64,000 bases of DNA from Auanema rhodensis (Eukaryota > Nematoda > Chromadorea > Rhabditida > Rhabditidae): contig OZ059900.1 of NCBI GenBank assembly GCA_964057225.1, positions 5,466,501 through 5,530,500 on the forward strand, read 5' to 3'. Numbering within the stretch: the first letter of the stretch is position 1; every line of letters starts with the position of its first letter. The notes below the pieces were generated by a model that had not been told where the DNA came from, ran no database searches, and saw only the letters and a program-made list of their open reading frames with translations. This document shows, in pieces, positions 19,201 to 32,400 of this stretch. A program made the translations under genes and the position numbers.

Positions 19201-22200
19201 TCTAAAGAAAGTGATCTTGATTTGTAACTTGGTGCCCGTTAAAGATAGAAGAATACTGTACATTTTAATAAATTCTCCATGGTCATATTAGACTAAAAAC
19301 ACTATCTTATTGTGTTTGATGCATGGTAGCCAGGACTTCCAATTTTATGTGAACAGTTAACTATACCACCTAAGTATCTAAAGAAAGTGATCTTGATTTG
19401 TAACTTGGTGCCCGTTAAAGATAGAAGAATACTGTACATTTTAATAAATTCTCCATGGTCATATTAGACTAAAAACACTATCTTATTGTGTTTGATGCAT
19501 GGTAGCCAGGACTTCCAATTTTATGTGAACAGTTAACTATACCACCTAAGTATCTAAAGAAAGTGATCTTGATTTGTAACTTGGTGCCCGTTAAAGATAG
19601 AAGAATACTGTACATTTTAATAAATTCTCCATGGTCATATTAGACTAAAAACACTATCTTATTGTGTTTGATGCATGGTAGCCAGGACTTCCAATTTTAT
19701 GTGAACAGTTAACTATACCACCTAAGTATCTAAAGAAAGTGATCTTGATTTGTAACTTGGTGCCCGTTAAAGATAGAAGAATACTGTACATTTTAATAAA
19801 TTCTCCATGGTCATATTAGACTAAAAACACTATCTTATTGTGTTTGATGCATGGTAGCCAGGACTTCCAATTTTATGTGAACAGTTAACTATACCACCTA
19901 AGTATCTAAAGAAAGTGATCTTGATTTGTAACTCGGTGCCCGGTAAAGATAGAAGAATACTGTACATTTTAATGAATTCTCCATGGCCATATTAGACTAA
20001 AAACACTATCTTATTGTGTTTGATGCATGGTAGCCAGGACTTCCAATTTTATGTGAACAGTTAACTATACCACCTAAGTATCTAAAGAAAGTGATCTTGA
20101 TTTGTAACTTGGTGCCCGTTAAAGATAGAAGAATACTGTACATTTTAATAAATTCTCCATGGTCATATTAGTCTAAAAACACTATCTTATTGTGTTTGAT
20201 GCATGGTAGCCAGGACTTCCAATTTTATGTGAACAGTTAACTATACCACCTAAGTATCTAAAGAAAGTGATCTTGATTTGTAACTTGGTGCCCGTTAAAG
20301 ATAGAAGAATACTGTACATTTTAATAAATTCTCCATGGTCATATTAGACTAAAAACACTATCTTATTGTGTTTGATGCATGGTAGCCAGGACTTCCAATT
20401 TTATGTGAACAGTTAACTATACCACCTAAGTATCTAAAGAAAGTGATCTTGATTTGTAACTTGGTGCCCGTTAAAGATAGAAGAATACTGTACATTTTAA
20501 TAAATTCTCCATGGTCATATTAGACTAAAAACACTATCTTATTGTGTTTGATGCATGGTAGCCAGGACTTCCAATTTTATGTGAACAGTTAACTATACCA
20601 CCTAAGTATCTAAAGAAAGTGATCTTGATTTGTAACTTGGTGCCCGTTAAAGATAGAAGAATACTGTACATTTTAATAAATTCTCCATGGTCATATTAGA
20701 CTAAAAACACTATCTTATTGTGTTTGATGCATGGTAGCCAGGACTTCCAATTTTATGTGAACAGTTAACTATACCACCTAAGTATCTAAAGAAAGTGATC
20801 TTGATTTGTAACTTGGTGCCCGTTAAAGATAGAAGAATACTGTACATTTTAATAAATTCTCCATGGTCATATTAGACTAAAAACACTATCTTATTGTGTT
20901 TGATGCATGGTAGCCAGGACTTCCAATTTTATGTGAACAGTTAACTATACCACCTAAGTATCTAAAGAAAGTGATCTTGATTTGTAACTTGGTGCCCGTT
21001 AAAGATAGAAGAATACTGTACATTTTAATAAATTCTCCATGGTCATATTAGACTAAAAACACTATCTTATTGTGTTTGATGCATGGTAGCCAGGACTTCC
21101 AATTTTATGTGAACAGTTAACTATACCACCTAAGTATCTAAAGAAAGTGATCTTGATTTGTAACTTGGTGCCCGTTAAAGATAGAAGAATACTGTACATT
21201 TTAATAAATTCTCCATGGTCATATTAGACTAAAAACACTATCTTATTGTGTTTGATGCATGGTAGCCAGGACTTCCAATTTTATGTGAACAGTTAACTAT
21301 ACCACCTAAGTATCTAAAGAAAGTGATCTTGATTTGTAACTTGGTGCCCGTTAAAGATAGAAGAATACTGTACATTTTAATAAATTCTCCATGGTCATAT
21401 TAGTCTAAAAACACTATCTTATTGTGTTTGATGCATGGTAGCCAGGACTTCCAATTTTATGTGAACAGTTAACTATACCACCTAAGTATCTAAAGAAAGT
21501 GATCTTGATTTGTAACTTGGTGCCCGTTAAAGATAGAAGAATACTGTACATTTTAATAAATTCTCCATGGTCATATTAGTCTAAAAACACTATCTTATTG
21601 TGTTTGATGCATGGTAGCCAGGACTTCCAATTTTATGTGAACAGTTAACTATACCACCTAAGTATCTAAAGAAAGTGATCTTGATTTGTAACTTGGTGCC
21701 CGTTAAAGATAGAAGAATACTGTACATTTTAATAAATTCTCCATGATCATATTAGTCTAAAAACACTATCTTATTGTGTTTGATGCATGGTAGCCAGGAC
21801 TTCCAATTTTATGTGAACAGTTAACTATACTACCTAAGTATCTAAAGAAAGTGATCTTGATTTGTAACTTGGTGCCCGTTAAAGATAGAAGAATACTGTA
21901 CATTTTAATAAATTCTCCATGGTCATATTAGTCTAAAAACACTATCTTATTGTGTTTGATGCATGGTAGCCAGGACTTCCAATTTTATGTGAACAGTTAA
22001 CTATACCACCTAAGTATCTAAAGAAAGTGATCTTGATTTGTAACTTGGTGCCCGTTAAAGATAGAAGAATACTGTACATTTTAATAAATTCTCCATGGTC
22101 ATATTAGTCTAAAAACACTATCTTATTGTGTTTGATGCATGGTAGCCAGGACTTCCAATTTTATGTGAACAGTTAACTATACTACCTAAGTATCTAAAGA

Positions 22201-25200
22201 AAGTGATCTTGATTTGTAACTTGGTGCCCGTTAAAGATAGAAGAATACTGTACATTTTAATAAATTCTCCATGGTCATATTAGTCTAAAAACACTATCTT
22301 ATTGTGTTTGATGCATGGTAGCCAGGACTTCCAATTTTATGTGAACAGTTAACTATACCACCTAAGTATCTAAAGAAAGTGATCTTGATTTGTAACTTGG
22401 TGCCCGTTAAAGATAGAAGAATACTGTACATTTTAATAAATTCTCCATGGTCATATTAGTCTAAAAACACTATCTTATTGTGTTTGATGCATGGTAGCCA
22501 GGACTTCCAATTTTATGTGAACAGTTAACTATACCACCTAAGTATCTAAAGAAAGTGATCTTGATTTGTAACTTGGTGCCCGTTAAAGATAGAAGAATAC
22601 TGTACATTTTAATAAATTCTCCATGGTCATATTAGTCTAAAAACACTATCTTATTGTGTTTGATGCATGGTAGCCAGGACTTCCAATTTTATGTGAACAG
22701 TTAACTATACCACCTAAGTATCTAAAGAAAGTGATCTTGATTTGTAACTTGGTGCCCGTTAAAGATAGAAGAATACTGTACATTTTAATAAATTTTCCAT
22801 GGTCATATTAGTCTAAAAACACTATCTTATTGTGTTTGATGCATGGTAGCCAGGACTTCCAATTTTATGTGAACAGTTAACTATACCACCTAAGTATCTA
22901 AAGAAAGTGATCTTGATTTGTAACTTGGTGCCCGTTAAAGATAGAAGAATACTGTACATTTTAATAAATTCTCCATGGTCATATTAGTCTAAAAACACTA
23001 TCTTATTGTGTTTGATGCATGGTAGCCAGGACTTCCAATTTTATGTGAACAGTTAACTATACCACCTAAGTATCTAAAGAAAGTGATCTTGATTTGTAAC
23101 TCGGTGCCCGTTAAAGTTAGAAGAATACTGTACATTTTAATGAATTCTCCATGGCCATATTAGTCTAAAAACACTATCTTATTGTGTTTGATGCATGGTA
23201 GCCAGGACTTCCAATTTTATGTGAACAGTTAACTATACCACCTAAGTATCCGAAGAAAGTGATCTTGATTTGTAACTCGGTGCCCGTTAAAGTTAGAAGA
23301 ATACTGTACATTTTAATGAATTCTCCATGGCCATATTAGTCTAAAAACACTATCTTATTGTGTTTGATGCATGGTAGCCAGGACTTCCAATTTTATGTGA
23401 ACAGTTAGCTATACCACCTAAGTATCTAAAGAAAGTGATCTTGATTTGTAACTCGGTGCCCGTTAAAGTTAGAAGAATACTGTACATTTTAATGAATTCT
23501 CCATGGCCATATTAGTCTAAAAACACTATCTTATTGTGTTTGATGCATGGTAGCCAGGACTTCCAATTTTATGTGAACAGTTAGCTATACCACCTAAGTA
23601 TCCGAAGAAAGTGATCTTGATTTGTAACTCGGTGCCCGTTAAAGTTAGAAGAATACTGTACATTTTAATGAATTCTCCATGGTCATATTAGTCTAAAAAC
23701 ACTATCTTATTGTGTTTGATGCATGGTAGCCAGGACTTCCAATTTTATGTGAACAGTTAGCTATACCACCTAAGTATCCGAAGAAAGTGATCTTGATTTG
23801 TAACTCGGTGCCCGTTAAAGTTAGAAGAATACTGTACATTTTAATGAATTCTCCATGGCCATATTAGTCTAAAAACACCATCTTATTGTGTTTGATGCAT
23901 GGTAGCCAGGACTTCCAATTTTATGTGAACAGTTAGCTATACCACCTAAGTATCCGAAGAAAGTGATCTTGATTTGTAACTCGGTGCCCGTTAAAGTTAG
24001 AAGAATACTGTACATTTTAATGAATTCTCCATGGTCATATTAGTCTAAAAACACTATCTTATTGTGTTTGATGCATGGTAGCCAGGACTTCCAATTTTAT
24101 GTGAACAGTTAACTATACCACCTAAGTATCTAAAGAAAGTGATCTTGATTTGTAACTCGGTGCCCGTTAAAGATAGAAGAATACTGTACATTTTAATAAA
24201 TTCTCCATGGTCATATTAGTCTAAAAACACTATCTTATTGTGTTTGATGCATGGTAGCCAGGACTTCCAATTTTATGTGAACAGTTAGCTATACCACCTA
24301 AGTATCCGAAGAAAGTGATCTTGATTTGTAACTCGGTGCCCGTTAAAGTTAGAAGAATACTGTACATTTTAATGAATTCTCCATGGTCATATTAGTCTAA
24401 AAACACTATCTTATTGTGTTTGATGCATGGTAGCCAGGACTTCCAATTTTATGTGAACAGTTAACTATACCACCTAAGTATCTAAAGAAAGTGATCTTGA
24501 TTTGTAACTCGGTGCCCGTTAAAGATAGAAGAATACTGTACATTTTAATAAATTCTCCATGGTCATATTAGTCTAAAAACACTATCTTATTGTGTTTGAT
24601 GCATGGTAGCCAGGACTTCCAATTTTATGTGAACAGTTAGCTATACCACCTAAGTATCCGAAGAAAGTGATCTTGATTTGTAACTCGGTGCCCGTTAAAG
24701 TTAGAAGAATACTGTACATTTTAATGAATTCTCCATGGTCATATTAGTCTAAAAACACTATCTTATTGTGTTTGATGCATGGTAGCCAGGACTTCCAATT
24801 TTATGTGAACAGTTAACTATACCACCTAAGTATCTAAAGAAAGTGATCTTGATTTGTAACTCGGTGCCCGTTAAAGATAGAAGAATACTGTACATTTTAA
24901 TGAATTCTCCATGGTCATATTAGTCTAAAAACACTATCTTATTGTGTTTGATGCATGGTAGCCAGGACTTCCAATTTTATGTGAACAGTTAGCTATACCA
25001 CCTAAGTATCCGAAGAAAGTGATCTTGATTTGTAACTCGGTGCCCGTTAAAGTTAGAAGAATACTGTACATTTTAATGAATTCTCCATGGCCATATTAGT
25101 CTAAAAACACTATCTTATTGTGTTTGATGCATGGTAGCCAGGACTTCCAATTTTATGTGAACAGTTAGCTATACCACCTAAGTATCTAAAGAAAGTGATC

Positions 25201-27211
25201 TTGATTTGTAACTCGGTGCCCGTTAAAGTTAGAAGAATACTGTACATTTTAATGAATTCTCCATGGCCATATTAGTCTAAAAACACCATCTTATTGTGTT
25301 TGATGCATGGTAGCCAGGACTTCCAATTTTATGTGAACAGTTAGCTATACCACCTAAGTATCCGAAGAAAGTGATCTTGATTTGTAACTCGGTGCCCGTT
25401 AAAGTTAGAAGAATACTGTACATTTTAATGAATTCTCCATGGTCATATTAGTCTAAAAACACTATCTTATTGTGTTTGATGCATGGTAGCCAGGACTTCC
25501 AATTTTATGTGAACAGTTAACTATACCACCTAAGTATCTAAAGAAAGTGATCTTGATTTGTAACTCGGTGCCCGTTAAAGATAGAAGAATACTGTACATT
25601 TTAATAAATTCTCCATGGCCATCTCAGACTAAAAACACTATCTTATTGTGTTTGATGCATGGTAGCCAGGACTTCCAATTTTATGTGAACAGTTAACTAT
25701 ACCACCTAAGTATCTAAAGAAAGTGATCTTGATTTGTAACTTGGTGCTCGTTAAAGATAGAAGAATACTGTACATTTTAATAAATTCTCCATGGTCATAT
25801 TAGTCTAAAAACACTATCTTATTGGGTTTGATGCATGGTAGCCAGGACTTCCAATTTTATGTGAAGAGTTAACTATACCACCTAAGTATCCGAAGAAAGT
25901 GATCTTGATTTGTAACTCGGTGCCCGGTAAAGATAGAAGAATACTGTACATTTTAATGAATTCTCCATGGTCATATTAGTCTAAAAACACTATCTTATTG
26001 TGTTTGATGCATGGTAGCCAGGACTTCCAATTTTATGTGAAGAGTTAACTATACCACCTAAGTATCCGAAGAAAGTGATCTTGATTTGTAACTCGGTGCC
26101 CGGTAAAGATAGAAGAATACTGTACATTTTGATGAACTCTCCATGGCCATATTAGACTAAAAACACTATCTTATTGTGTTTGATGCATGGTAGCCAGGAC
26201 TTCCAATTTTATGTGAAGAGTTAACTATACCACCTAAGTATCCGAAGAAAGTGATCTTGATTTGTAACTCGGTGCCCGTTAAAGATAGAAGAATACTGTA
26301 CATTTTAATGAATTCTCCATGGTCATATTAGTCTAAAAACACTATCTTATTGTGTTTGATGCATGGTAGCCAGGACTTCCAATTTTATGTGAAGAGTTAA
26401 CTATACCACCTAAGTATCCGAAGAAAGTGATCTTGATTTGTAACTCGGTGCCCGGTAAAGATAGAAGAATACTGTACATTTTGATGAATTCTCCATGGCC
26501 ATATTAGACTAAAAACACTATCTTATTGTGTTTGATGCATGGTAGCCAGGACTTCCAATTTTATGTGAAGAGTTAACTATACCACCTAAGTATCCGAAGA
26601 AAGTGATCTTGATTTGTAACTCGGTGCCCGGTAAAGATAGAAGAATACTGTACATTTTGATGAATTCTCCATGGCCATATTAGACTAAAAACACTATCTT
26701 ATTGTGTTTGATGCATGGTAGCCAGGACTTCCAATTTTATGTGAAGAGTTAACTATACCACCTAAGTATCCGAAGAAAGTGATCTTGATTTGTAACTCGG
26801 TGCCCGGTAAAGATAGAAGAATACTGTACATTTTGATGAACTCTCCATGGCCATATTAGACTAAAAACACTATCTTATTGTGTTTGATGCATGGTAGCCA
26901 GGACATCCAATTTTATGTGAACAGTTAACTATACCACCTAAGTATCCGAAGAAAGTGATCTTGATTTGTAACTCGGTGCCCGGTAAAGATAGAAGAATAC
27001 TGTACATTTTGATGAACTCTCCATGGTCATATTAGTCTAGAAACACAATCTTATTCTGTTTGATGCATGGTAGCCAGGACTTCCAATTTTATGTGAACAG
27101 TTAACTATATCACCTAAGTATCTAAAGAAAGTGATCTTGATTTGTAACTCGGTGCCCGTTAAAGATAGAAGAATACTGTACATTTCAATGAATTCTCCAT
27201 GGCCATATTAG
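13293..27211. repeat. 176-bp satellite array, 79 repeat periods
   Basis: A tandem array of a 176-bp monomer. The landmark ATGG(T/C)CATATTAG falls at 13295, 13471, 13647, 13823 and 13999, and last at 27199: exactly 79 periods (13,904 bp) with no net insertion or deletion. Monomers differ by a few diagnostic substitutions: CCGAAG/CTAAAG, TTAACTATACC/TTAGCTATACC, CTCGGTG/CTTGGTG, AAAGATAG/AAAGTTAG, TAACTTAATGGG. The CCGAAG/CTAAAG pair alternates between about 13.92 and 15.0 kb (352-bp dimer). A 12-monomer (2,112-bp) higher-order unit is repeated at 15.5-18.1 kb. Units from about 19.0 to 23.0 kb are almost uniform. No ORF crosses a monomer. Function is unknown. Confidence 0.97.
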
Positions 27212-29345
27212 AAGTCTTACTTTTTAGTCGTTATTGAAACATTTCTTGTCAAAGTCTATCTTCTTAGTTGTTATTCACATATTTCTTTAGCAAAGTCTAT
27301 CTTCTTAGTTGTTATTCACATATTTCTGAGGGTAAGTCTCACTTCTTAGTTGTTATTGACACATTTCTTTGGCAAAGTCTTACTTCTTAGTTGTTATTGA
27401 CATATTTCTTTCGCAGAGTCTATCTTCTTAGTTGTTATTCACAAATTTCTTTGGCAAAGTCTATCTTCTTAGTTGTTATTGACACATTTCTTTGGCAAAG
27501 TCTTACTTCTTAGTTGTTATTGACACATTTCTTTGGCAAAGTCTTACTTCTTAGTTGTTATTGACACATTTCTTTGGCAAAGTCTATCTTCTCAGTTGTT
27601 ATTCACACATTTCTTTGGCAAAGTCTTACTTCTTAGTTGTTATTGACACATTTCTTTGGCAAAGTCTTACTTCTTAGTTGTTATTGACATATTTCTTTGG
27701 CAAAGTCTATCTTCTCAGTTGTTATTCACACATTTCTTTGGCAAAGTCTATCTTCTTAGTTGTTATTCACATATTTCTTTGGCAAAGTCTATCTTCTCAG
27801 TTGTTATTCACACATTTCTTTGGCAAAGTCTATCTTCTTAGTTGTTATTCACATATTTCTGAGGGTAAGTGTCACTTCTTAGTTGTTATTGACACATTTC
27901 TTTGGCAAAGTCTTACTTCTTAGTTGTTATTGACATATTTCTTTGGGTAAGTCTTACTTTTTAGTTGTTATTCACATATTTCTTTGGCAAAGTCTATCTT
28001 CTTAGTTGTTATTGACACATTTCTTTGGCAAAGTCTTACTTCTTAGTTGTTATTGACACATTTCTTTGGCAAAGTCTTACTTCTTAGTTGTTATTGACAC
28101 ATTTCTTTGGCAAAGTCTATCTTCTTAGTTGTTATTGACACATTTCTTTGGCAAAGTCTATCTTCTCAGTTGTTATTCACACATTTCTTTGGCAAAGTCT
28201 TACTTCTTAGTTGTTATTGACACATTTCTTTGGCAAAGTCTTACTTCTTAGTTGTTATTGACATATTTCTTTGGCAAAGTCTATCTTCTCAGTTGTTATT
28301 CACACATTTCTTTGGCAAAGTCTATCTTCTTAGTTGTTATTCACATATTTCTTTGGCAAAGTCTATCTTCTCAGTTGTTATTCACACATTTCTTTGGCAA
28401 AGTCTATCTTCTTAGTTGTTATTCACATATTTCTGAGGGTAAGTGTCACTTCTTAGTTGTTATTGACACATTTCTTTGGCAAAGTCTTACTTCTTAGTTG
28501 TTATTGACATATTTCTTTGGGTAAGTCTTACTTTTTAGTTGTTATTCACATATTTCTTTGGCAAAGTCTATCTTCTTAGTTGTTATTGACACATTTCTTT
28601 GGCAAAGTCTTACTTCTTAGTTGTTATTGACACATTTCTTTAGCAAAGTCTATCTTCTTAGTTGTTATTGACACATTTCTTTGGCAAAGTCTTACTTCTT
28701 AGTTGTTATTGACATATTTCTTTCGCAGAGTCTATCTTCTTAGTTGTTATTCACATATTTCTTTGGCAGAGTCTATCTTCTTAGTTGTTATTCACATATT
28801 TCTGAGGGTAAGTCTCACTTCTCAGTTGTTATTCACATATTTCTTTGGCAGAGTCTATCTTCTTAGTTGTTATTAACACATTTCTTTGGGTAAGTCTTAC
28901 TTTTTAGTCGTTATTGAAACATTTCTTGTCAAAGTCTATGTTCTTAGTTGTTATTAACACATTTCTTGTCAAAGTCCATCTTTTTAGTTGTTATTCACAT
29001 ATTTCTTAGGGTAAGTCTTACTTCTCAGTTGTTATTCACATATTTCTTTGGCAAAGTCTATCTTCTTAGTTGTTATTGACACATTTCTTTGGCAAAGTCT
29101 TACTTCTTAGTTGTTATTGACATATTTCTTTGGGTAAGTCTTACTTTTTAGTTGTTATTGAAACATTTCTTGTCAAAGTCTTTCTTCTTAGTTGTTTTTC
29201 ACATATTTCTTGTCAAAGTCTATCTTCTTAGTTGTAATTAACACATTTCTTGTCAAAGTCCATCTTTTTAGTTGTTATTCACATATTTCTTCGGGTAAGT
29301 CTTACTTTTTAGTTGTTATTGAAACATTTCTTGTCAAAGTCTTTT
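27212..29345. repeat. 41-bp minisatellite array, about 52 copies
   Basis: The tandem unit is 41 bp, of the type TTCTTAGTTGTTATTGACAC followed by ATTTCTTTGGCAAAGTCTTAC. Variants at the middle (GACACA/CACATA) and end (TTTGGCAAAG, TTGTCAAAG, GAGGGTAAG) are present. It begins directly where the 176-bp satellite stops. A 574-bp (14-unit) higher-order duplication is visible: bases from about 27.59 to 27.96 kb recur at about 28.16-28.53 kb. Open frames inside arise only from the repeat and are not genes. The array runs to within about 55 bp of the start codon of the next gene. Confidence 0.95.
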
Positions 29346-29364
29346 TGTATTTTTTATTTTTTTG

Positions 29365-29407
29365 TAGAAATAATGAATAATGTATTTTTGTAGAAATAAT
29401 GAATAAA
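29365..29407 (+). promoter_or_regulatory. Duplicated splice acceptor and start region
   Basis: TTTTTGTAGAAATAATGAATAA occurs twice in tandem, as a spacing of about 25 bp. The first ATG meets a stop after six codons; the second opens the long spliced gene. The TTTTTGTAG just before each ATG looks like an acceptor with no coding exon upstream, suggesting spliced-leader addition or a 5'UTR intron. Confidence 0.45.
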
Positions 29408-32400
29408 GGTGGCCGCCCCAGAAAAGTGCTGCACTGGAAAACAAAAGCAAAATGTGTTGTCGCCGCTCAATCGTTCTAATTTTTCTGCTTTTTTTTAAGT
29501 GAAACAATTGCAAAATTCTGATAATGTCTCAACAAGTGAGTATGTTCCTGACCAATACATTGACAGTTTCATTGCTCCAAGCAATGAAAATGTCCAATTA
29601 TGCAATAAAGAAACTTATAATGATTTCGCACAGAAGGAATTAGTTTATTATGAGAGTAAGATTCCGTTGTTCTCACATTACTTATAATTTTTTTGAGAGT
29701 TTACTGGTTGGAAACTTGAACCTGCAAAGAAGGTGGTCAGCGAAAGTTTTAAAAAATTTGATTCCCATGTCGGTTACTGCTTTATATGCTTGAAATTTTC
29801 GTCAAATTTGAAACGACACTTAGTACCCCCTCCTTTTATTCTGATCTTACATAATATTTTTCAGAAAACACATTTAAATTGTTCAGGGCTAGATAATGGT
29901 GATAAGCTTGTTTACAATTTTCTCACTTATTCGAAGTTGAAAGAAAACGAAATTAGGATCAAGTTTTTGGAAAATCGGTTCATAAACAAAGAACTTTTTT
30001 TGTCTTTAACTGAAACAGTATCACCAAGAAACAAAGCAGTTCTCATTGAAGAGCTCGAAAAGTGCTTCAAAATATTATCATTTTTGTTTCAGTCTTCCTC
30101 TATAATTTAGGGTTGGGATCATATTCACACCTATGTGTTCCCGAACTTCTTTGACAAGTAGTATCTGGGATTTCACAGAAAAACAATCTTTTATGCTAAC
30201 CAGTGAAGAAACTAGCTCGACAGATGAAAGTCTTGAGTTAGAGGTATTGCTTAGGTGCAACTTTTATATACTCTATATTTCAAGAGGCTAATTTGTTGTC
30301 CGGTTTGTAATGAAGATGAATATACTATCGAAGTACCTCTTGGCAGAACCACAAGAACTGCTCGAAGTGCATTATCAACACATAATTTGAATAAAATGTT
30401 AATCATTGGGAAGCAACCACTTCTTTTTAAAATAATTGAACATATATCGCAATATGGATTGAAAGGAGAATCTTTTTATGGAGATAGTTTTGTGGTAAGG
30501 TTTTCTTCTTAGTTTTCAAGCTTCTTCTTTTTTATAGGCAAAGGCAAAAAACTCAAAACAAATTGGAACTGAAATAGTGAACTCAGTCTCTAAAATACTA
30601 TTATTCACATTTCGATTAAGAAAGGCAAAAATTTTTGAAATTCAAAATGTTTCTGAGCTAGATATACCATCAATATGCCAAGCTATAAACACTTATTATT
30701 TTCTCTATCTTAAGGTTATTAAGACAATTAAACTTTTCATTATCACGATTTACAGATTTATGACCGAGGGTCGATAATCAATTTTTTACGAAATATAGAA
30801 AGCTTTATTAGCATTTTGCCCGAAGTGTTCCCGTGAGATGGAATTGAAGCCGAAATTTTAAAACAGTTTGATTATTTCAGTGGCATGACAAGTTCTTTGA
30901 ATTACGTCACGAATGAAGCATTAATAGTACGCCGACTACAGTTTTTGAAAGCTAGAGTTTCTGCTGTGAGTTACTACTAACAAAATTACGATTAAAACTT
31001 TTGATTTAGAAAAATCTTATTAGCGACAGTTTTGCGCGCCATTCAAGAACAATACACTCTTACAAATATCTTTATGATATTTGTCAACCAATAAAGCGTT
31101 GGTTAAAAGAAATGATAGAAAGAAATAAGTGAGTTGTCTCACAAAACATTCAAGTTATATAAAAATAATATTATAGTTTGAGTGATTTGAAGAAACCCAC
31201 TTTGTTCAGAAGATTGGGAGCTGCTATCAATCTTCTCATCTTATTGGAAAATGGTCAACGACCAGAAGTACTAAGCAACAGTTAACAAAATTTAAATCGG
31301 ATTTTTAAGATTGCATATAAGTTACGTTACGAAGATTACAAGAAAATGGAAAAAATACCAAAAATAAGTGAACATAAATTTTACTTACCATTTCCCTTTA
31401 ACAAGTCTAGTCAATCAAATATGCAGGTACTTGATTAATCGAAATTGGTATGAGTGTCACAACTACTCCAGATTATCTTATCCGAAGAATTAGCTGATAT
31501 TCTTAACACTTATGTGAAAATTAGAATTGAAATGAGCCCTATAGGTATTTGTTTGGGTAGAACGTTTGATAAGTTTATATTTAGTTGAGAATCAATCAAA
31601 TTTACTTTTTACAAACTCAGATGGGAATTGCTTGAAAAATCTTATGCGAAGTGTAAGCTATAACTAGTTTTAAAACCGTTCATTCTTTTTTTAAGATCAG
31701 AGATATAGACAGATTTTATTTAAAAACTGGAAAGTTTGATGATTGGACTTTTCTTGCAGTACGAAACGCTGCTACTAACACAGAAGTAGGAGCTTTTTTA
31801 AATCTTGATTCTTCAAGGTTACCTGATGAATTGTTTCCTGCTGTTGGTTCAATGGGTCATTCTAAGAATATACACATACGGGTTTATACAAATATGTTTC
31901 AAAAATTCTATGTACTTTTTGTTTCAGCGATATCTGACGAATTCGGTGTACATAGCTAATATTGCTCATTCCTGGTTATTGAAAACGGCCATGCAAAGCG
32001 ATCCGTCTAACAATAATAATTTGAGCTGTTTGAATGATTTGTTTCAAGTAACGATAAGTTATTAAAAATTATGTACATATTTCTCAATACAGGACATTCC
32101 CCAAGATATCAATGAAGATCAAATGTCCTATTCCAATGAGAAAAACGAAAAAGAAATCGTTAGTTCGAATCGTGATTATTTAATCTTTTTTTTTTATAGC
32201 AGTCAACGACAATAGAAGATAACTGTCCCAATAATGATGATTGTACTCGTATTATCACACCGAAAAGCTGCATAATGAACGTTACTGAGCCTGTAGTCGA
32301 TGTTCAAAAAACGAATGATGCGAAAAAAATCGATTCTGTCGACATCAGTTCAGATAGTTCAAGAACGAAAACATTAAGAAATAGACATTCAGACAACAGG

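Noticed and set aside
13293-27211. Alphoid-like centromere with CENP-B box
   Set aside because: Monomer length is near 171 bp, but I saw no CENP-B-box-like sequence. A centromeric role cannot be claimed from sequence alone.
27656-28497. Repeated 61-81 codon ORFs in the minisatellite
   Set aside because: They are created by the 41-bp unit and are identical every 574 bp. No ATG context, motif or codon bias.
27212-29345. CRISPR-like array
   Set aside because: The whole 41-bp unit is repetitive with no unique spacers. It is a minisatellite in eukaryotic DNA.
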